Source of the DNA: Lasiosphaeria ovina
Lineage: Eukaryota; Ascomycota; Sordariomycetes; Sordariales; Lasiosphaeriaceae
Length of the DNA stretch: 64,000 bases
Reading direction: 5' to 3'
NCBI GenBank assembly: GCA_033439765.1
Contig: JAULSN010000001.1
Coordinates: 2,604,001-2,668,000 of the forward strand
The notes below the pieces were generated by a model. The model made no database searches, had not been told where the DNA came from, and was given only the letters and a program-made list of their open reading frames with translations. Below, one piece after another: positions 34,910-45,723 of the stretch. The first letter of the stretch is position 1, and every line of letters begins with the position of its first letter. The position numbers and the translations under genes were made by a program.

Positions 34910-37452
34910 GGTTGACTGATAGAAGGATTGAGACTTGGAATTCTTGGTGTTTCCCCGATCGTTGTACGGCATCTAACAGCCGTCGTGGTTAAGCGAAGGA
35001 AAAGGAAGGGAGGCAGATGTGCGAATCGAACAAGGATACTACGTCTCAGTAGGCCGCCAAATAGCCTTGTTACGACTGAGTATGCGAAGCTCAACTCAGC
35101 TCAGCTCAACACGGCCAAGAGCTGAAGACGCAAATAGGTAGAAGGCATCAATCCTACCTAAAGTCGCGTTCGCTGGTCGAAGGCGCATGCAGCAAAAGTG
35201 CGGGGCATCTTCTTAGTCCCCTCCGTTGTTAGTAACGCAGCTGTATCGTCGTATTTCGTAACCCTTACTACGCGCATTTTGGGGGAATCACCTGTGAAAT
35301 ATCATGTATTCCTTGCACGAGAGTTGTAATTCCCGTTTGCGTCAAAAGCTCTAAAAAGTATTAAGAAACTCAATTGCCACGACTTTGCTCCTTCCACTCA
35401 ACGCCATATCCATCTGCGACTTGCCGCCATGCGCGATGATGATTCCAACCTTCGCTGCCCTCAACGACCTCGCGAACACCGCCGTCATGGTCACGAATCT
35501 ACCTATGCTGGCGGTTGTCTCGCCCACTAGGGAAGAATCCCCCAGGCTCAACCATCGAAACATTGCGGGTTGACGGGTTCTGCCTCATGTTTGGGCACGA
35601 TTAAGGTTCGAACACCTAGCAGATTTCCTGCTGCAGTCAGAGCCTTCTTCGGTTCATTTGCCAAGTCAAGCGCCGGTTAGACATGTAGAAATGAGCTGGT
35701 GTCGATATTTGACGCGCTCCGTGACAAGATGTGACAGCATCAGTATGGCTGCGAGACCTTTAAACGTTCAGCATCTTTGAGATGCTCAAGTTAGCCCACG
35801 AGAAGGAAATATCTCCCCGTCCGTTTCTTTTAGCTCAACCGCCATGCATCCTGCCATAGAAACCAAGTGGTGATATCCTCAAGCTTTTGGGGGAGAATGT
35901 GGGTACAGGTGTCGTCTTGCAAATGGGAACTTTGATTCGTTAGTGCGATCCCCATTGCGACAAGTACTTGTACTCCGTACTGAAGGACTAATCAGAAGGC
36001 AGCTTTCTTGTAACTACGCTTCGATTGCCTTTCCCTGACTGTTCGACTACTTACGCCTCTTTATGCCCAGCCACACTCGCGAGGCTTGAAGTATTGGATT
36101 TTCTGCGTATTAACTGCCAAATCCCGACATCTGCAAGGTTGGGATCGGGTGAGGGGCCCGCATCAGATGCCAGCCGCGCCAACAGCATCTGTCTCTTTTG
36201 CCTCGGCGATCGGCGCTGCAGGAACAACTCCTCCCCAGGAACCACCAACTCCAGGTTGCCAAGCAGAAAGCCAGCTTTAAGCTGATTGACCCACACCACA
36301 TAACGAGCACAGTTGTCGAGATGCGGGGTCTCCCGACTCTCGAGGGGGGTCTAGCTCCTTCTCCTCTACCTACCCAGAACTTCGCATGACTAGTCTTGCG
36401 GCCTTATCCGTGATTTTGTGGCTTTGTCGTCCGAGACACATATCCCGGTGCCCTCGGGTTCGATCAAATACTGTACGCCGGGAATATCTGGTGAATACAT
36501 TGTCTTTAGTACCACCACGAGAACCACTTCTCCGCCCACCCAGAAAATGCGGGTGAACTGTGAAGAACCGGACGAGCTGGAAACTTCCAGCTCCAGATCC
36601 TAGACTGGCTCGAGTCCATTATTTCTGTCTGTCCAGCCGGGCGGGAGGTAGCATGCGGAGCTCGCGGGAGGTGGGACCGCCGCTCATGTCGTTCCCCAGT
36701 TCAGTAGTAACATGTAGCCTGTGGGCTCAAGTGGACCGGAGCTATCCCCAGATCTTCACTGTCTAACCCCAGACCAGGAAAGAGACCCGTCCATAACTGT
36801 CCCTACCCAGAGACATGCTAGCTCTTTGGGGCAGCATGACTTCATCGAATGGATCTGGCCCCCCTCTCCAGTCCCAAAATCCCCTCCTCCCGGGCTCCGA
36901 CGAGCTTGGATACGGGAAAAGCCATGTGAGATTTTTATTGCAGCTCTCGCCAACATGTCTCCGGCCTCGGGATCGTGAAGGGAGACATCGGGCACAGTCC
37001 TCGCCCTGTCCGTCCAGAATGGACAGCATGCATGGCCAACATTCCCCACCTCCAGCCAACCTGGGAATGCCGTTAGTGGGCTGGGTGCGACGGTGGATCA
37101 CTGAGAAGCGCGAGAGCACTTCTGTCTCCATCATCACGGCCCCGCTGAGTGGTCGTGCCTGCCTTCTCCGGAAAGAGGAGGGTGGCAGGGGACGAGTGAA
37201 TGAGGGGAGGATGTGGAGGGGTGGTGGATATCGCCCTCGAGCTCGTTTTCGTCGTGGCTTGTAGTCCCCGGCTGGTTTGTTCATCCAGATTCCCTGGTTG
37301 CAGCTGAGCTCTCCATCTAGACATTTTCTCTGTTTGCTAAAAGTAAACATTATCCCCAGACATCTCACGCGTACGCGAACACGGTTTTTCCCAGTTGACA
37401 TCTTGATATCTTGTTTGCTTGCTTGTTCCTCTCTGCCCGTCTCAGAGACACG
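34910..37452. other. 2.5-kb divergent intergenic region
   Basis: It lies between divergent genes. No gene is supported. A 70-residue minus-strand frame at 35351-35563 has a weakly protein-like look, but neighbouring frames are broken. The 212-residue minus-strand frame at 36763-37401 overlaps plus-strand frames and is Arg/Pro-rich. A TACTCCGTAC motif lies at 35971-35980. Confidence 0.5.
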
Positions 37453-38148
37453 ATGAGACTCTCATCCGCACAGCTCGTCGGGGGCGCGCTCCTGCTCGCC
37501 ACCCGCGCCAGCTCGCAGCTGACCGGCTGCGCCGCCGTGGCCGTCGAGGCCATCCCGGGGTGTGCTCAGTCTTGCTTTATCGACGGGGCGCCGACCATTG
37601 GCTGTGGCGGCTTCGATTTCGCCTGCCAGTGCGCTCAGGAAGCGGCCATGTACGCCGCTATCGAGGGCTGCGTGGCCAGCTCGTGCGAGGAATCAGAGGC
37701 CCAGAATGTCATTGACGGCGCCACAAAAGGTGAGACTTGAATCTCCACCTCGAGACAGGGAGTGCTGGAGTCTGAGGCTTGAGAGGATTAAAGTTGCTAA
37801 CGCAGGTATAAACCAGTGTGTGAATGTGCCCTGGGAGGCTTTGAAGGCGGCAGTCAAAGCTCGCAGACCGTGTCCGGGACCCTGGTGCGGCCTTCTCAGA
37901 CGGCGAGCTTTTGGTCGTCGTCGAACACGGTTCTGCCCCCATCAAACACCCTGCTGCCGAGCTCCATCCCCAGCTCCATCTCCAGCTCGCCGACAAGTGA
38001 GAGCGGCGACGGTGGTGGTGGTATCCCGACCACCACGCCAACCTATTTTGCAATATCGTCGTCTAGTGCAGATCGCCAGTCAATATTCGGACTCGGGCTT
38101 GCATGGTCGATAGCATGTGCTGTGGCCTTTGCCTTCGTAGCGCTATAG
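37453..38148 (+). CDS. GPI-anchored CFEM-domain cell-surface protein
   Basis: Two exons, 37453-37729 and 37817-38148, give 202 residues. A signal peptide (about residues 1-21, LVGGALLLATRASS) is followed by a cysteine-rich CFEM domain (about 22-97): IPGCAQSC, IGCGGFDFACQC, EGCVASSC and, after the intron, VCEC. A Ser/Thr/Pro-rich stalk and a hydrophobic C-terminus (SIACAVAFAFVAL) fit a GPI-anchored wall or membrane protein. CFEM proteins of fungi serve in haem uptake, adhesion or host interaction. The acceptor AACCAG at 37816 is chosen because it restores the CEC motif; an acceptor 11 bases upstream (GCAG at 37805) would shift the frame. An upstream in-frame ATG at 37411 would hide the signal peptide, so 37453 is preferred. 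Confidence 0.88.
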
Positions 38149-39452
38149 ACAGCTGTTTGAGAGGTCGCGGCGAAGACTGAGCTTTCAGCAGCCAAAAACG
38201 GAACCGATGGGGGAAAGGAGGTGCAGGTTTCCTGCTATTTCATGCTTCGCTCTGCCGAAGTCGAACGTCCAGGACACCGCACAGTCCTTGCGTCCAAAGC
38301 TGAAAGGAGGAACAAAGATCAAATTGATCGACGTCTACGAGGGAGACGGTAACAACAAACAACAACACTTGCTTACCCAGCCAACATTGCGGAGCGATAT
38401 GAGCGTCCCTTTTCTTTCCTTCGTATGCATTTTTTCCCCTTCCCTCCGCCCCATGGCTTTCCAGGGGAATGGGGGTGGGGGGGAGGAGAAGTACCATGAC
38501 GACTCATCACGCCGAATGCAATTTACGATACCACATCAAGAACTACCAATACATATATACCCAGCCTCAACGGCATTTTATCAACATTCTCAACATGCCA
38601 ACAGCCACGCGTCAGAGCCATACACGTCCAGTTTCTCTAGTCAGGGGAAGGATGGACATTTTACGAGCTGGAGATCAACCGGGCGGGGATTCTAGTAATT
38701 CGGCGACGGCGACGTTTGGATGAAATTGGGACCCTAATTTTAGTAGTTGTCTTCTTTTTACGTAGGTGCAGGCGCGGATTGGAATAAACGTATGGGCCTA
38801 TTTAAAACTCGATACCCAGCTATCTTATGAAACCATCTGCTGCTGTTTATATCGCTAGTCATGGTTTCTACAGTTATCCGTGTCAAGACTTGTCTACCTA
38901 TTCAACAGCAAAACCAACAGCTAACATGTTCACAGAGTTACTACTAGCCTTTGGTCTGTTGGTACCGACCAACGTAAAATATGCTGAGTGAAAGTGGAGA
39001 GCACCCTTTGATAGCTAGTACGTAACCTACCCTAATCCCAACAATATATGCCGGGTAACTCGGAAGCGGATACGAGGTGGTCATATTACTGAATTATAGC
39101 CGACTTCGCTCAGCTCAACGACAACACATCCACTCATCTACCATTCTGGTTCTGCAAATAGTCTATAGTGTTTTCCGCAGCAAAAACACACACCGACCCC
39201 ACTTTATATCAAGAAAAAAGAGCCCTCTCTTGTCTTGCGCCGCCGATCGGGCCACGCCAAAAACGCCCGCAACAAACCCCCCCCAAAAAACGCCATGGCC
39301 ATGATGGAACACCCGTCCATTATATGTTTTATCGAACCCTCAGAGTCTTTCTCCCGTGGTTCCCAGAATTTCCCGTGCGCCGTGAAAAAAATAGAATTTC
39401 AACCCCATACCTATATCCGTCCAGCCTTTTCATCTCCCTTCGCGCTAACTAG
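38149..39452. other. 1.3-kb convergent intergenic region
   Basis: It comprises the 3' untranslated regions of the CFEM gene (plus) and the GT17 gene (minus). AT-rich stretches lie around 38780-39110. No gene is supported; the 162-residue frame at 38207-38695 shows no domain. Confidence 0.5.
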
Positions 39453-40529
39453 TTAACCTTCGTAGTCTGAGAAGCCGGCGGTGGGGCCGTCGCGGTCCAG
39501 CAGGTAGCGGAACCTCTCCCTGTTGTCGAGCAGGAAGCTCGGCACGTCCTTGTTGTCGTCGATGCGGTCGTACAGCTCGCCGGGGCGGTCCCAGAGGTCC
39601 CTGCCGTTGCGAACGCGGTCGGCGATGCGCCGGCGGTCGCGGAACTCGTCGGCGTTCATGGACACGTGGGCGAACGACGACAGCTTGGTCAGCAGCTCGT
39701 CGACGGTGGCGAAGCACGACGAGCAGTGCCACGCCGCGTTGGCCAGGCTGCCCTGGTCTAGCCACTTGAACGGCCACGGGCCGTCGCCGACGCGCAGGTC
39801 GTTGGGCAGCACCGTCCGCGACCCTTGGTAGTAGGTTGCTTGTGGGTGGCCCCACTCCTCGCCCCGGTGCAGGTACTGGAAGCTGTAGTAGTAGAAGCTG
39901 CTGCGCAGCGTCAGCCGCCGCGGGAACCAGCAGTCACGCAGCACCGCGTACGTGACGGGCCGGGGGACCTCGTCGACGTCCGACACCACGATGACGTCGC
40001 CGTACGTGGGCGCCTGGGCGCCGGCCAGCTTGGGGAAGACCTGGGCGAACATGGCGTTGCGCTGCAGGTCCTCAATGTCCCAGGTGCGGTGGGCCACGAA
40101 ACCCGGGGGGAACGCCACCTCGTGGTAGATGATCTTGGACCGATAGGGCTCGAAGCGGGCCATGTTGTCCCGCAGGACGAGCGGCTTCTGCAGGTTGGTG
40201 AAGGTGCGGGCGGCCTCGACGAGCACGTAGTAGTCGACGGCGTGCCAGGTCGAGTTGAGGCGGATCTCGAGCCAGTCGAGCTCCGTGTTGACCATGATGA
40301 GGTCGTACACCTTGCGCGGCGCGTCTTCGGATACCGGCTTGAACGACTTCCACCCGTGGCGGCGGCAGCTGTCGTGCCGGCTGGTCTGGCCCGAGTTCCA
40401 GTTCTTGGTCGGGCTCAAAGGGTCGAACGGCGCCCGGGACGAGCGCATCGCGAGGTAGAGCATCCACACGATGCCAATCACTGCGCCGGCCCTGACCCAT
40501 CGCCAGAAGTGTCCCCATTGCATGAGCAT
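39453..40529 (-). CDS. Glycosyltransferase family 17 protein
   Basis: Single exon, 358 residues. A type II membrane anchor (about residues 11-29, WVRAGAVIGIVWMLYLAM) precedes a luminal catalytic domain. Family features are KVYDLIMVNTELDWLEIRLN, YYVLVEAARTFTN, KIIYHEVAFPPG and the DxD-like VVSDVDEVPRP (about residue 185). The founding member of GT17 is the bisecting beta-1,4-N-acetylglucosaminyltransferase MGAT3; fungal members are mostly uncharacterised, so the donor and acceptor are unknown. The location should be the Golgi. It is strongly GC-rich, which produces long antisense frames that are not genes. Confidence 0.9.
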   Translation of the reverse strand: MLMQWGHFWRWVRAGAVIGIVWMLYLAMRSSRAPFDPLSPTKNWNSGQTSRHDSCRRHGWKSFKPVSEDAPRKVYDLIMVNTELDWLEIRLNSTWHAVDYYVLVEAARTFTNLQKPLVLRDNMARFEPYRSKIIYHEVAFPPGFVAHRTWDIEDLQRNAMFAQVFPKLAGAQAPTYGDVIVVSDVDEVPRPVTYAVLRDCWFPRRLTLRSSFYYYSFQYLHRGEEWGHPQATYYQGSRTVLPNDLRVGDGPWPFKWLDQGSLANAAWHCSSCFATVDELLTKLSSFAHVSMNADEFRDRRRIADRVRNGRDLWDRPGELYDRIDDNKDVPSFLLDNRERFRYLLDRDGPTAGFSDYEG

Positions 40530-41802
40530 GGCGCACGTGCCCGTCGTCGTTGTTCACACAAAACCAGTTCACCTCCGTCTGCTAGCTGGGCCAACGCGAG
40601 ATGATGTCCAAGAACCGCAAGATTTCGAAAAGTCAAGGGCTGGCTGTAAGCGCGCCACGGCAACAGCGATGGCGACTATTGCCGGTTCTAAAAAGAAAGT
40701 AGCGGAAAGAAGGAAGCTTAAAAAACAGAGCGGTGAATGAAACGGGCCAACGACAACGACCAAGAACGTTTCAATCTCACGCCATGATGTCTGTCTTCCT
40801 CCTTGGAGCTATCCTTCCTTTTGAGTTCTCACTCCCCGTCGTCTGACGGAATACTACAGTAGGTGCTGCTGGCCCCTAAGCCCCAGGGGGACTTGGCGCG
40901 GTACCGTACGTATGTACACGTAGTAGCACGCGGCGCAGTGATTGGCGCCCGGCGCGTGTGTCTCATGACAAGGGGATGCGAGGCGCGAGCGAGAGCGAGG
41001 GGCAGTGGTACTGTACACTACTGTGGTAGAGAATTGCGATTGGGGAATGTTGTAATTACGGTAGTACCGGTGTGACCATTGAAATGCTGTCTGACCTGGA
41101 TTCGATAATGATTGTGAACCGCTCTGTAACCTTGCTCCCCGTCCGCGATGCCGAACTCTATTCTGGTATGTCAAAGGACCGGGCTCCAGCTAGGTAAGGT
41201 AAGTACCTGAATCATGTTCTTTGCTACTAACATCTCCATCGAAACGGATCCCACGGCTGTCGGTTTCAAGTCTCCTCCTTGGCTCCTACGCCTTGCGCTA
41301 AACCTCTTCCGGTGAGCTTCTGATGGCCTCCCCAAATCCTGAGAAATACCGAATGAAACCACGGGACCGGGCGCCCAGGGAACGGGGAATAACGACCTCG
41401 GAAAGAAATAGCAGAGATTTTAGAACGATTGTCAGCTTCTATTATCATATTACTGATCGGACAGCTTGCAAGTCAGCTCGCTGCTGCCTGCGTCTACCCT
41501 ATATGTGCTGTACCGAATACAGCGTTTTAATTAGGCAATTCGAAAAAGCTTGTCACCAAGCTGATCATTGATCGATTCTGCCAAGCGCGGAGCTTGGGGA
41601 ACAAGGGAAGGTACGGGGGCGGCCCAGGGGGGAGGAGAGTGGAGGATGGCGATCGTCCCGGATCCCCACCGCGGCGATCTCTGACAACGGCAGCCAGCGA
41701 ACAAACATCGTCTCCCGGGAGCCAAACCAACGACTCAGCATCGCTTTTAAAGACTAACGTGACCACACGGCGGTGAAGGAATTCCAGAAATAGCAGACGA
41801 CC
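40530..41802. other. 1.27-kb divergent intergenic region between GT17 and RIB5
   Basis: This is the promoter region of both flanking genes. No gene is supported. No FMN riboswitch is expected or seen upstream of this fungal riboflavin gene. Confidence 0.5.
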
Positions 41803-42685
41803 ATGTTCACGGGGATAGTCGAGGAGATTGGCGGTGCGTGCAAACTCCCTCCCACTCCAAGTACCCCGCCATGACCACCGCCGCGGGGTACGATTCAGAA
41901 GCTCCCTCCTCCCTGCCAATCCCGAGAGAGAAACCCCCCAAAAAAGGGCTTGGCTCATCGTATTTGACACGCGCAACCCGCTCTTTCTTCTTACAGTCGT
42001 CGCCGAGCTCAACCCACACGATGAGACGGGCGGGACGTCGCTGACGATCCAGCTGCCGGCGGGGTCGCAGCTGCTGTCGGACGCGCACCTGGGCGACAGC
42101 ATCGCCGTCAACGGGTGCTGCCTGACCGTCACCACCTTCGACGCGGCCACCGCCTCCGGTGCGCCGCCGCAGTTCACCGTGGGCATCGCGCCCGAGACGC
42201 TGCGCCTGACGAACCTGGGCGAGCTGGCGGGCGGGTCGCGCGTGAACCTGGAGCGGGCGGTGCGGGCGGACACGCGCATGGGCGGGCACTTTGTGCAGGG
42301 GCACGTCGACACGGTGGCGACCATCACGCGGCGCGAGCCCGACGGCAACGCCGTGACGCTGCGGTTCGCGCCGCGGTCGCGCGACGTGCTGCGCTACGTC
42401 GTCTACAAGGGCTTCATCGCGCTCGACGGCGCCAGCCTGACCGTCACAAAGGTCGACGACGACGAGGGCTGGTGGGAGGTCATGCTCATCTCGTACACGC
42501 AGGAGCGCATCGTCACCGCCGCCAAGAAGGTCGGCGACACGGTCAACGTCGAGGTCGACATGACGGCCAAGTACGTCGAGAAGAGCCTGTCGGCCTACCT
42601 GCTGAGTTTCGAGGAGACGGGCGCCGGCGGCTTCCCGCTGCTGCAGAAGATGGTGGAAAGGATGGTGGCCCAGAGCTTCTCGTAG
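41803..42685 (+). CDS. RIB5: Riboflavin synthase, alpha type
   Basis: Two exons, 41803-41833 and 41997-42685, give 239 residues. The first exon encodes MFTGIVEEIG, the invariant N-terminus, and the 163-nt phase-1 intron joins it to VVAELNP. Two lumazine-binding repeats are visible: the first with LGDSIAVNGCCLTVT, the second beginning at about residue 110 with MGGHFVQGHVDT and containing FIALDGASLTVTKV. The enzyme dismutates two molecules of 6,7-dimethyl-8-ribityllumazine to riboflavin, the last step of the pathway, as a homotrimer in the cytosol. The C-terminal segment (EKSLSAYLL and beyond) forms the trimer helix. Codons are very GC-rich at third positions. The stop lies 190 bp from the stop of MUS81 on the other strand. 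Confidence 0.97.
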
Positions 42686-42875
42686 ACTGTTGAGCTCTCG
42701 CGCTCTCTCTCTCTTTCTCAATTTCACCGCCAAGAACGCAAAGAGATCCTGCGCCTCCTCCCAAGTGATATGCCATACATGTCGCTGGCTTGCGCCGCAT
42801 CTATAAGGTCTGTCAAGTCCTGTTTGCCCCTGCCAACAGACCTAAAAAGGTTCTGTGACCCGTCCCTGTGCTACG

Positions 42876-44774
42876 CTATGCATCACCCCATACCTCCACG
42901 ATCTTTTGGATTACCGGCTTTGGGATCTTCTTGCGGCCGACAAGATTTCCCAGTCGTGTCGACACTAGACTAATCCTCTGCTTTTTCCCATCCTCGCCCG
43001 GCCCACATTGCTCGAGGGCCTTGATGAAATGGTTGGGCGTTTTCCATACCTTTTGTATCTCGACCGCCTTCTCCCCCGTGACTCCCTTTGTGCACATCAG
43101 CATCTTGAGGTAGACGTCCCGCAGCGTCATCATGTCCGACTTGGAGGCCAGCGACGCGAAGGCGGGATAGCTGATGTGGTGGCTGGCCGAGGGCTGTTTC
43201 TCCCGGATGTGCTTCAGCAGCGGCAGGTAGTTCTTGGCCGTGAGGATGTGCGTCGGGATTACGAAGAGCGGCTTGGCCTCGTAGAGCTTCTTGAGCAGCC
43301 TGGTCATGGACGCTAGGTAGCGGATCGTGTCGTCCATCTTCTGCGTCTTCTTCAGGAAGTAGCCATTAACTACTTGGATCGACGCAGTGGCCGACTGCAC
43401 CGCCTCCTCGTACTTTTGGAAGTGGGTCGAGTCTATCGATATCTCCTCAACCAGGTAGATGACGTTCTTCACCCCCGACCTCCGCAGCCGGAACTTCTGT
43501 TCATGGAAGCGTCCGTCCTTGATGCTCCCTATTAGATCGTCTAGCCTCTTTCTCTCGACGATCCAGTCCAGCACCACCTCGTCGCCTTCTGCGCCTTGTC
43601 GGGCGAGCCAGCCTGGGCGGTTACATTTGGCGACCCAGAGGGCATCGCCCAGTTCCAGGGCCTTCATGATTGGCTTGACCCCTTTCTTGGTCAGTTCCTC
43701 CTGCATGTAGTCGCGGTCCGTCTTGGCCCTGACTTCGCGGACGTCGAGGACCAACTCGACGGTAAACATGCCGGGGGTCAGTCGAATGGGCGTGAATGTA
43801 GGTAGAGCCGTATCATCAGGGACCTTATCGCCATCTGCTACGACGCTTCCGTACTCTCCATTCTGAACCCGGGCTGCGATATCCTCCTTATCGTCGCCAT
43901 CGTCGTCGTTGTCGTCAACAAAAAAGGTAAGCGGCGTTGCCGTGCGACGAGAAGAAACCCCGGTTGCCACGGCAGCTCCACCAGAATGCGGCGGTCTCGC
44001 GCTCGAAGTTGCAGCTGCATTTCCACTTCCACTTCCAGACGCAGGCAGAGCCACAGTCTTGGGCACGTTTACACCTCCAGCCCCGGTCCCAGCCCCAGTC
44101 TCGGTGCCAGCCAAAGTCCCGTTTGCGATGGCGGCCTGTCGGATGCGTTTTGCGACCTCCCATCCCTCGTCTGTCAGCCCATATTTCTTCAGGGGCCGGC
44201 CCTTCTCGTAGACGAGGTCCTTCTGAGCCAGAGTTTTCATGGAGGTCCAGGCTGTGTAGAACTTTGTCGGATCAGAAGGGGCGGTGAAAGACGAGTCGCA
44301 GTGTGGCTGAGCCTTTTCTATAAGCTCGGTCTTGGTCATGCCCGACCGCGAGGTCTCCTCGAGGGTGGAGAGGGCGAGGACCAATGCATAGGCTCCAGAG
44401 CGGTATGTCGGCACATATTGTTTGACCTTCCTCGGCTTCTTGGCCGGGCCCGAGGACGCATCTTCTTCGTCATCGCCTCCGAGGCCCGCTGGATTGGCGC
44501 CCCGTTTTTTACCCCTGGGAACTGACGGCATAGGCAGCCCATTCTCCTCGCAGTGCTGCTTGAGCTTGTCCGTGAGACGTTCACACAGCTTCGGCCCAAA
44601 GCCTTTCAGTTGCTGCAGCGACGAGGGGTGGCCAAAGGTGATGGGACATGCTTTGAGAGAGTCGTATGCATGTTTATACGTGGTAACGCCTTTGGAGTTG
44701 CGCTCGCGGGCGGTATCCCACCATTCTTTAACCCACCCGAGCAGCAACGGGTTGGCACAGGAAGCTTGCTCCAT
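42876..44774 (-). CDS. MUS81: Structure-specific endonuclease subunit MUS81
   Basis: Single exon of 632 residues. An N-terminal helix-hairpin-helix region (about 55-80, LKGFGPKLCERLTDKL) is followed by a basic linker, a winged-helix segment (about 125-215, YVPTYRSGAYALVLAL to LTDEGWEVAKRI) and a low-complexity spacer. The XPF/MUS81 nuclease domain begins near residue 340 (LVLDVREVR) and contains the catalytic signature VERKRLDDLIGS (Glu407-Arg-Lys). The C-terminus (LMCTKGVTGEKAVEIQKVWKTP) is the second helix-hairpin-helix. With its Eme1/Mms4 partner, Mus81 cuts 3' flaps, replication forks and nicked Holliday junctions in the nucleus. The Eme1 gene is not in this window. Convergent with RIB5 and divergent from PCM1. 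Confidence 0.97.
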   Translation of the reverse strand: MEQASCANPLLLGWVKEWWDTARERNSKGVTTYKHAYDSLKACPITFGHPSSLQQLKGFGPKLCERLTDKLKQHCEENGLPMPSVPRGKKRGANPAGLGGDDEEDASSGPAKKPRKVKQYVPTYRSGAYALVLALSTLEETSRSGMTKTELIEKAQPHCDSSFTAPSDPTKFYTAWTSMKTLAQKDLVYEKGRPLKKYGLTDEGWEVAKRIRQAAIANGTLAGTETGAGTGAGGVNVPKTVALPASGSGSGNAAATSSARPPHSGGAAVATGVSSRRTATPLTFFVDDNDDDGDDKEDIAARVQNGEYGSVVADGDKVPDDTALPTFTPIRLTPGMFTVELVLDVREVRAKTDRDYMQEELTKKGVKPIMKALELGDALWVAKCNRPGWLARQGAEGDEVVLDWIVERKRLDDLIGSIKDGRFHEQKFRLRRSGVKNVIYLVEEISIDSTHFQKYEEAVQSATASIQVVNGYFLKKTQKMDDTIRYLASMTRLLKKLYEAKPLFVIPTHILTAKNYLPLLKHIREKQPSASHHISYPAFASLASKSDMMTLRDVYLKMLMCTKGVTGEKAVEIQKVWKTPNHFIKALEQCGPGEDGKKQRISLVSTRLGNLVGRKKIPKPVIQKIVEVWGDA

Positions 44775-45723
44775 GACGAGAGGCTAGATATCAAAACAGC
44801 TCCGTGGTAGAAGCAGGAGAGCAAGAGCAATAGAATAGAAGCAAACAAGCTAACGAGGCGGGCGAGCGAAGCCTCGAAAGTGCTAAGAAGGAAGAAGACA
44901 AAAAAGACAAAGAAAACACGGGAAATAAGGGGGCGAGGGAAAATTCAGCAACCATGTGCCAAAAACAAGCGACCAAAATCGTAGCAACAGAGACCAAAGG
45001 GGATGGGTGAAAAGCAAACGAACACGCCCGTTATCCCATGGAGACGGAGTCCAATTGCTTGCAGCTTGTTAGACGTGATCGAAACTGGAAGACGCGTCCG
45101 TCACGCGATTAGCGTCAGGTAAAGTTTCCCCGCCAAGTCACGTGCTAGGATTCAGTGTGATGTAATCAATCTGAGCGGTTGGCGGGGGCAACCGTCAACC
45201 AGGGGCAGTGGGGCTGCACTAGCCGAGACCCTTGCTTAAGGTTCGTTCCCTCCTCGTCCTCCTCTTCCGCGCCTCGAGACCCAGTTCAGCTAGCGCGCCT
45301 TCCTTCTTCGTCGGCTCGCATTCTCACCTTGACCTGACCTCGCACACCTTGCACCCCGCCAAGGCCTTCATCCCACTTTCTCCCACCAACTGGTAGTGCG
45401 GGGCAGCTCTTCCACCGTTTTAACCTTCTTCACCTACCGCACCTTACCTACTCCATCCCGACTTCCTGCCTTACTTCCTGAGTTCGAGCGGGAGTGAGTG
45501 GTCTACTTCTAAACATCGTCGATCGCTGCTTTCCTTCCTCTTCCTCTCTACCTCTACCTCCTACTCCGCACCCTTTCTGCGAATCGCGACTTCTACTCCC
45601 CGTCCGATTCACCGATTCATCCTTCATCTCAGGCTTTCAAGTCTTCCAACCTCATCCCACCTTTTGTGCCGCTGCTAGTCCGTCCATCCACCCCTCCTGC
45701 TTTCCAGGTAGGTATTCATCACC
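44775..45723. other. 0.95-kb divergent promoter region of MUS81 and PCM1
   Basis: No gene. The PCM1 side (45230-45720) is a pyrimidine-rich leader typical of highly expressed fungal genes. CAATT and GATTAGCG-type elements are present but cannot be assigned. Confidence 0.5.

Noticed and set aside
36763..37401. 212-residue minus-strand frame upstream of the CFEM gene
   Set aside because: Arg/Pro-rich, overlaps plus-strand frames and lies in the CFEM promoter; no recognisable motif.
39825..40604. 259-residue plus-strand open frame opposite the GT17 gene
   Set aside because: GC-driven antisense frame; the minus-strand protein has a membrane anchor and GT17 motifs.
41807..42733. 308-residue minus-strand open frame opposite RIB5
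   Set aside because: It mirrors the GC-rich codons of RIB5, is Arg/Val/Asp-rich and has no domain; the plus strand encodes an unmistakable riboflavin synthase.
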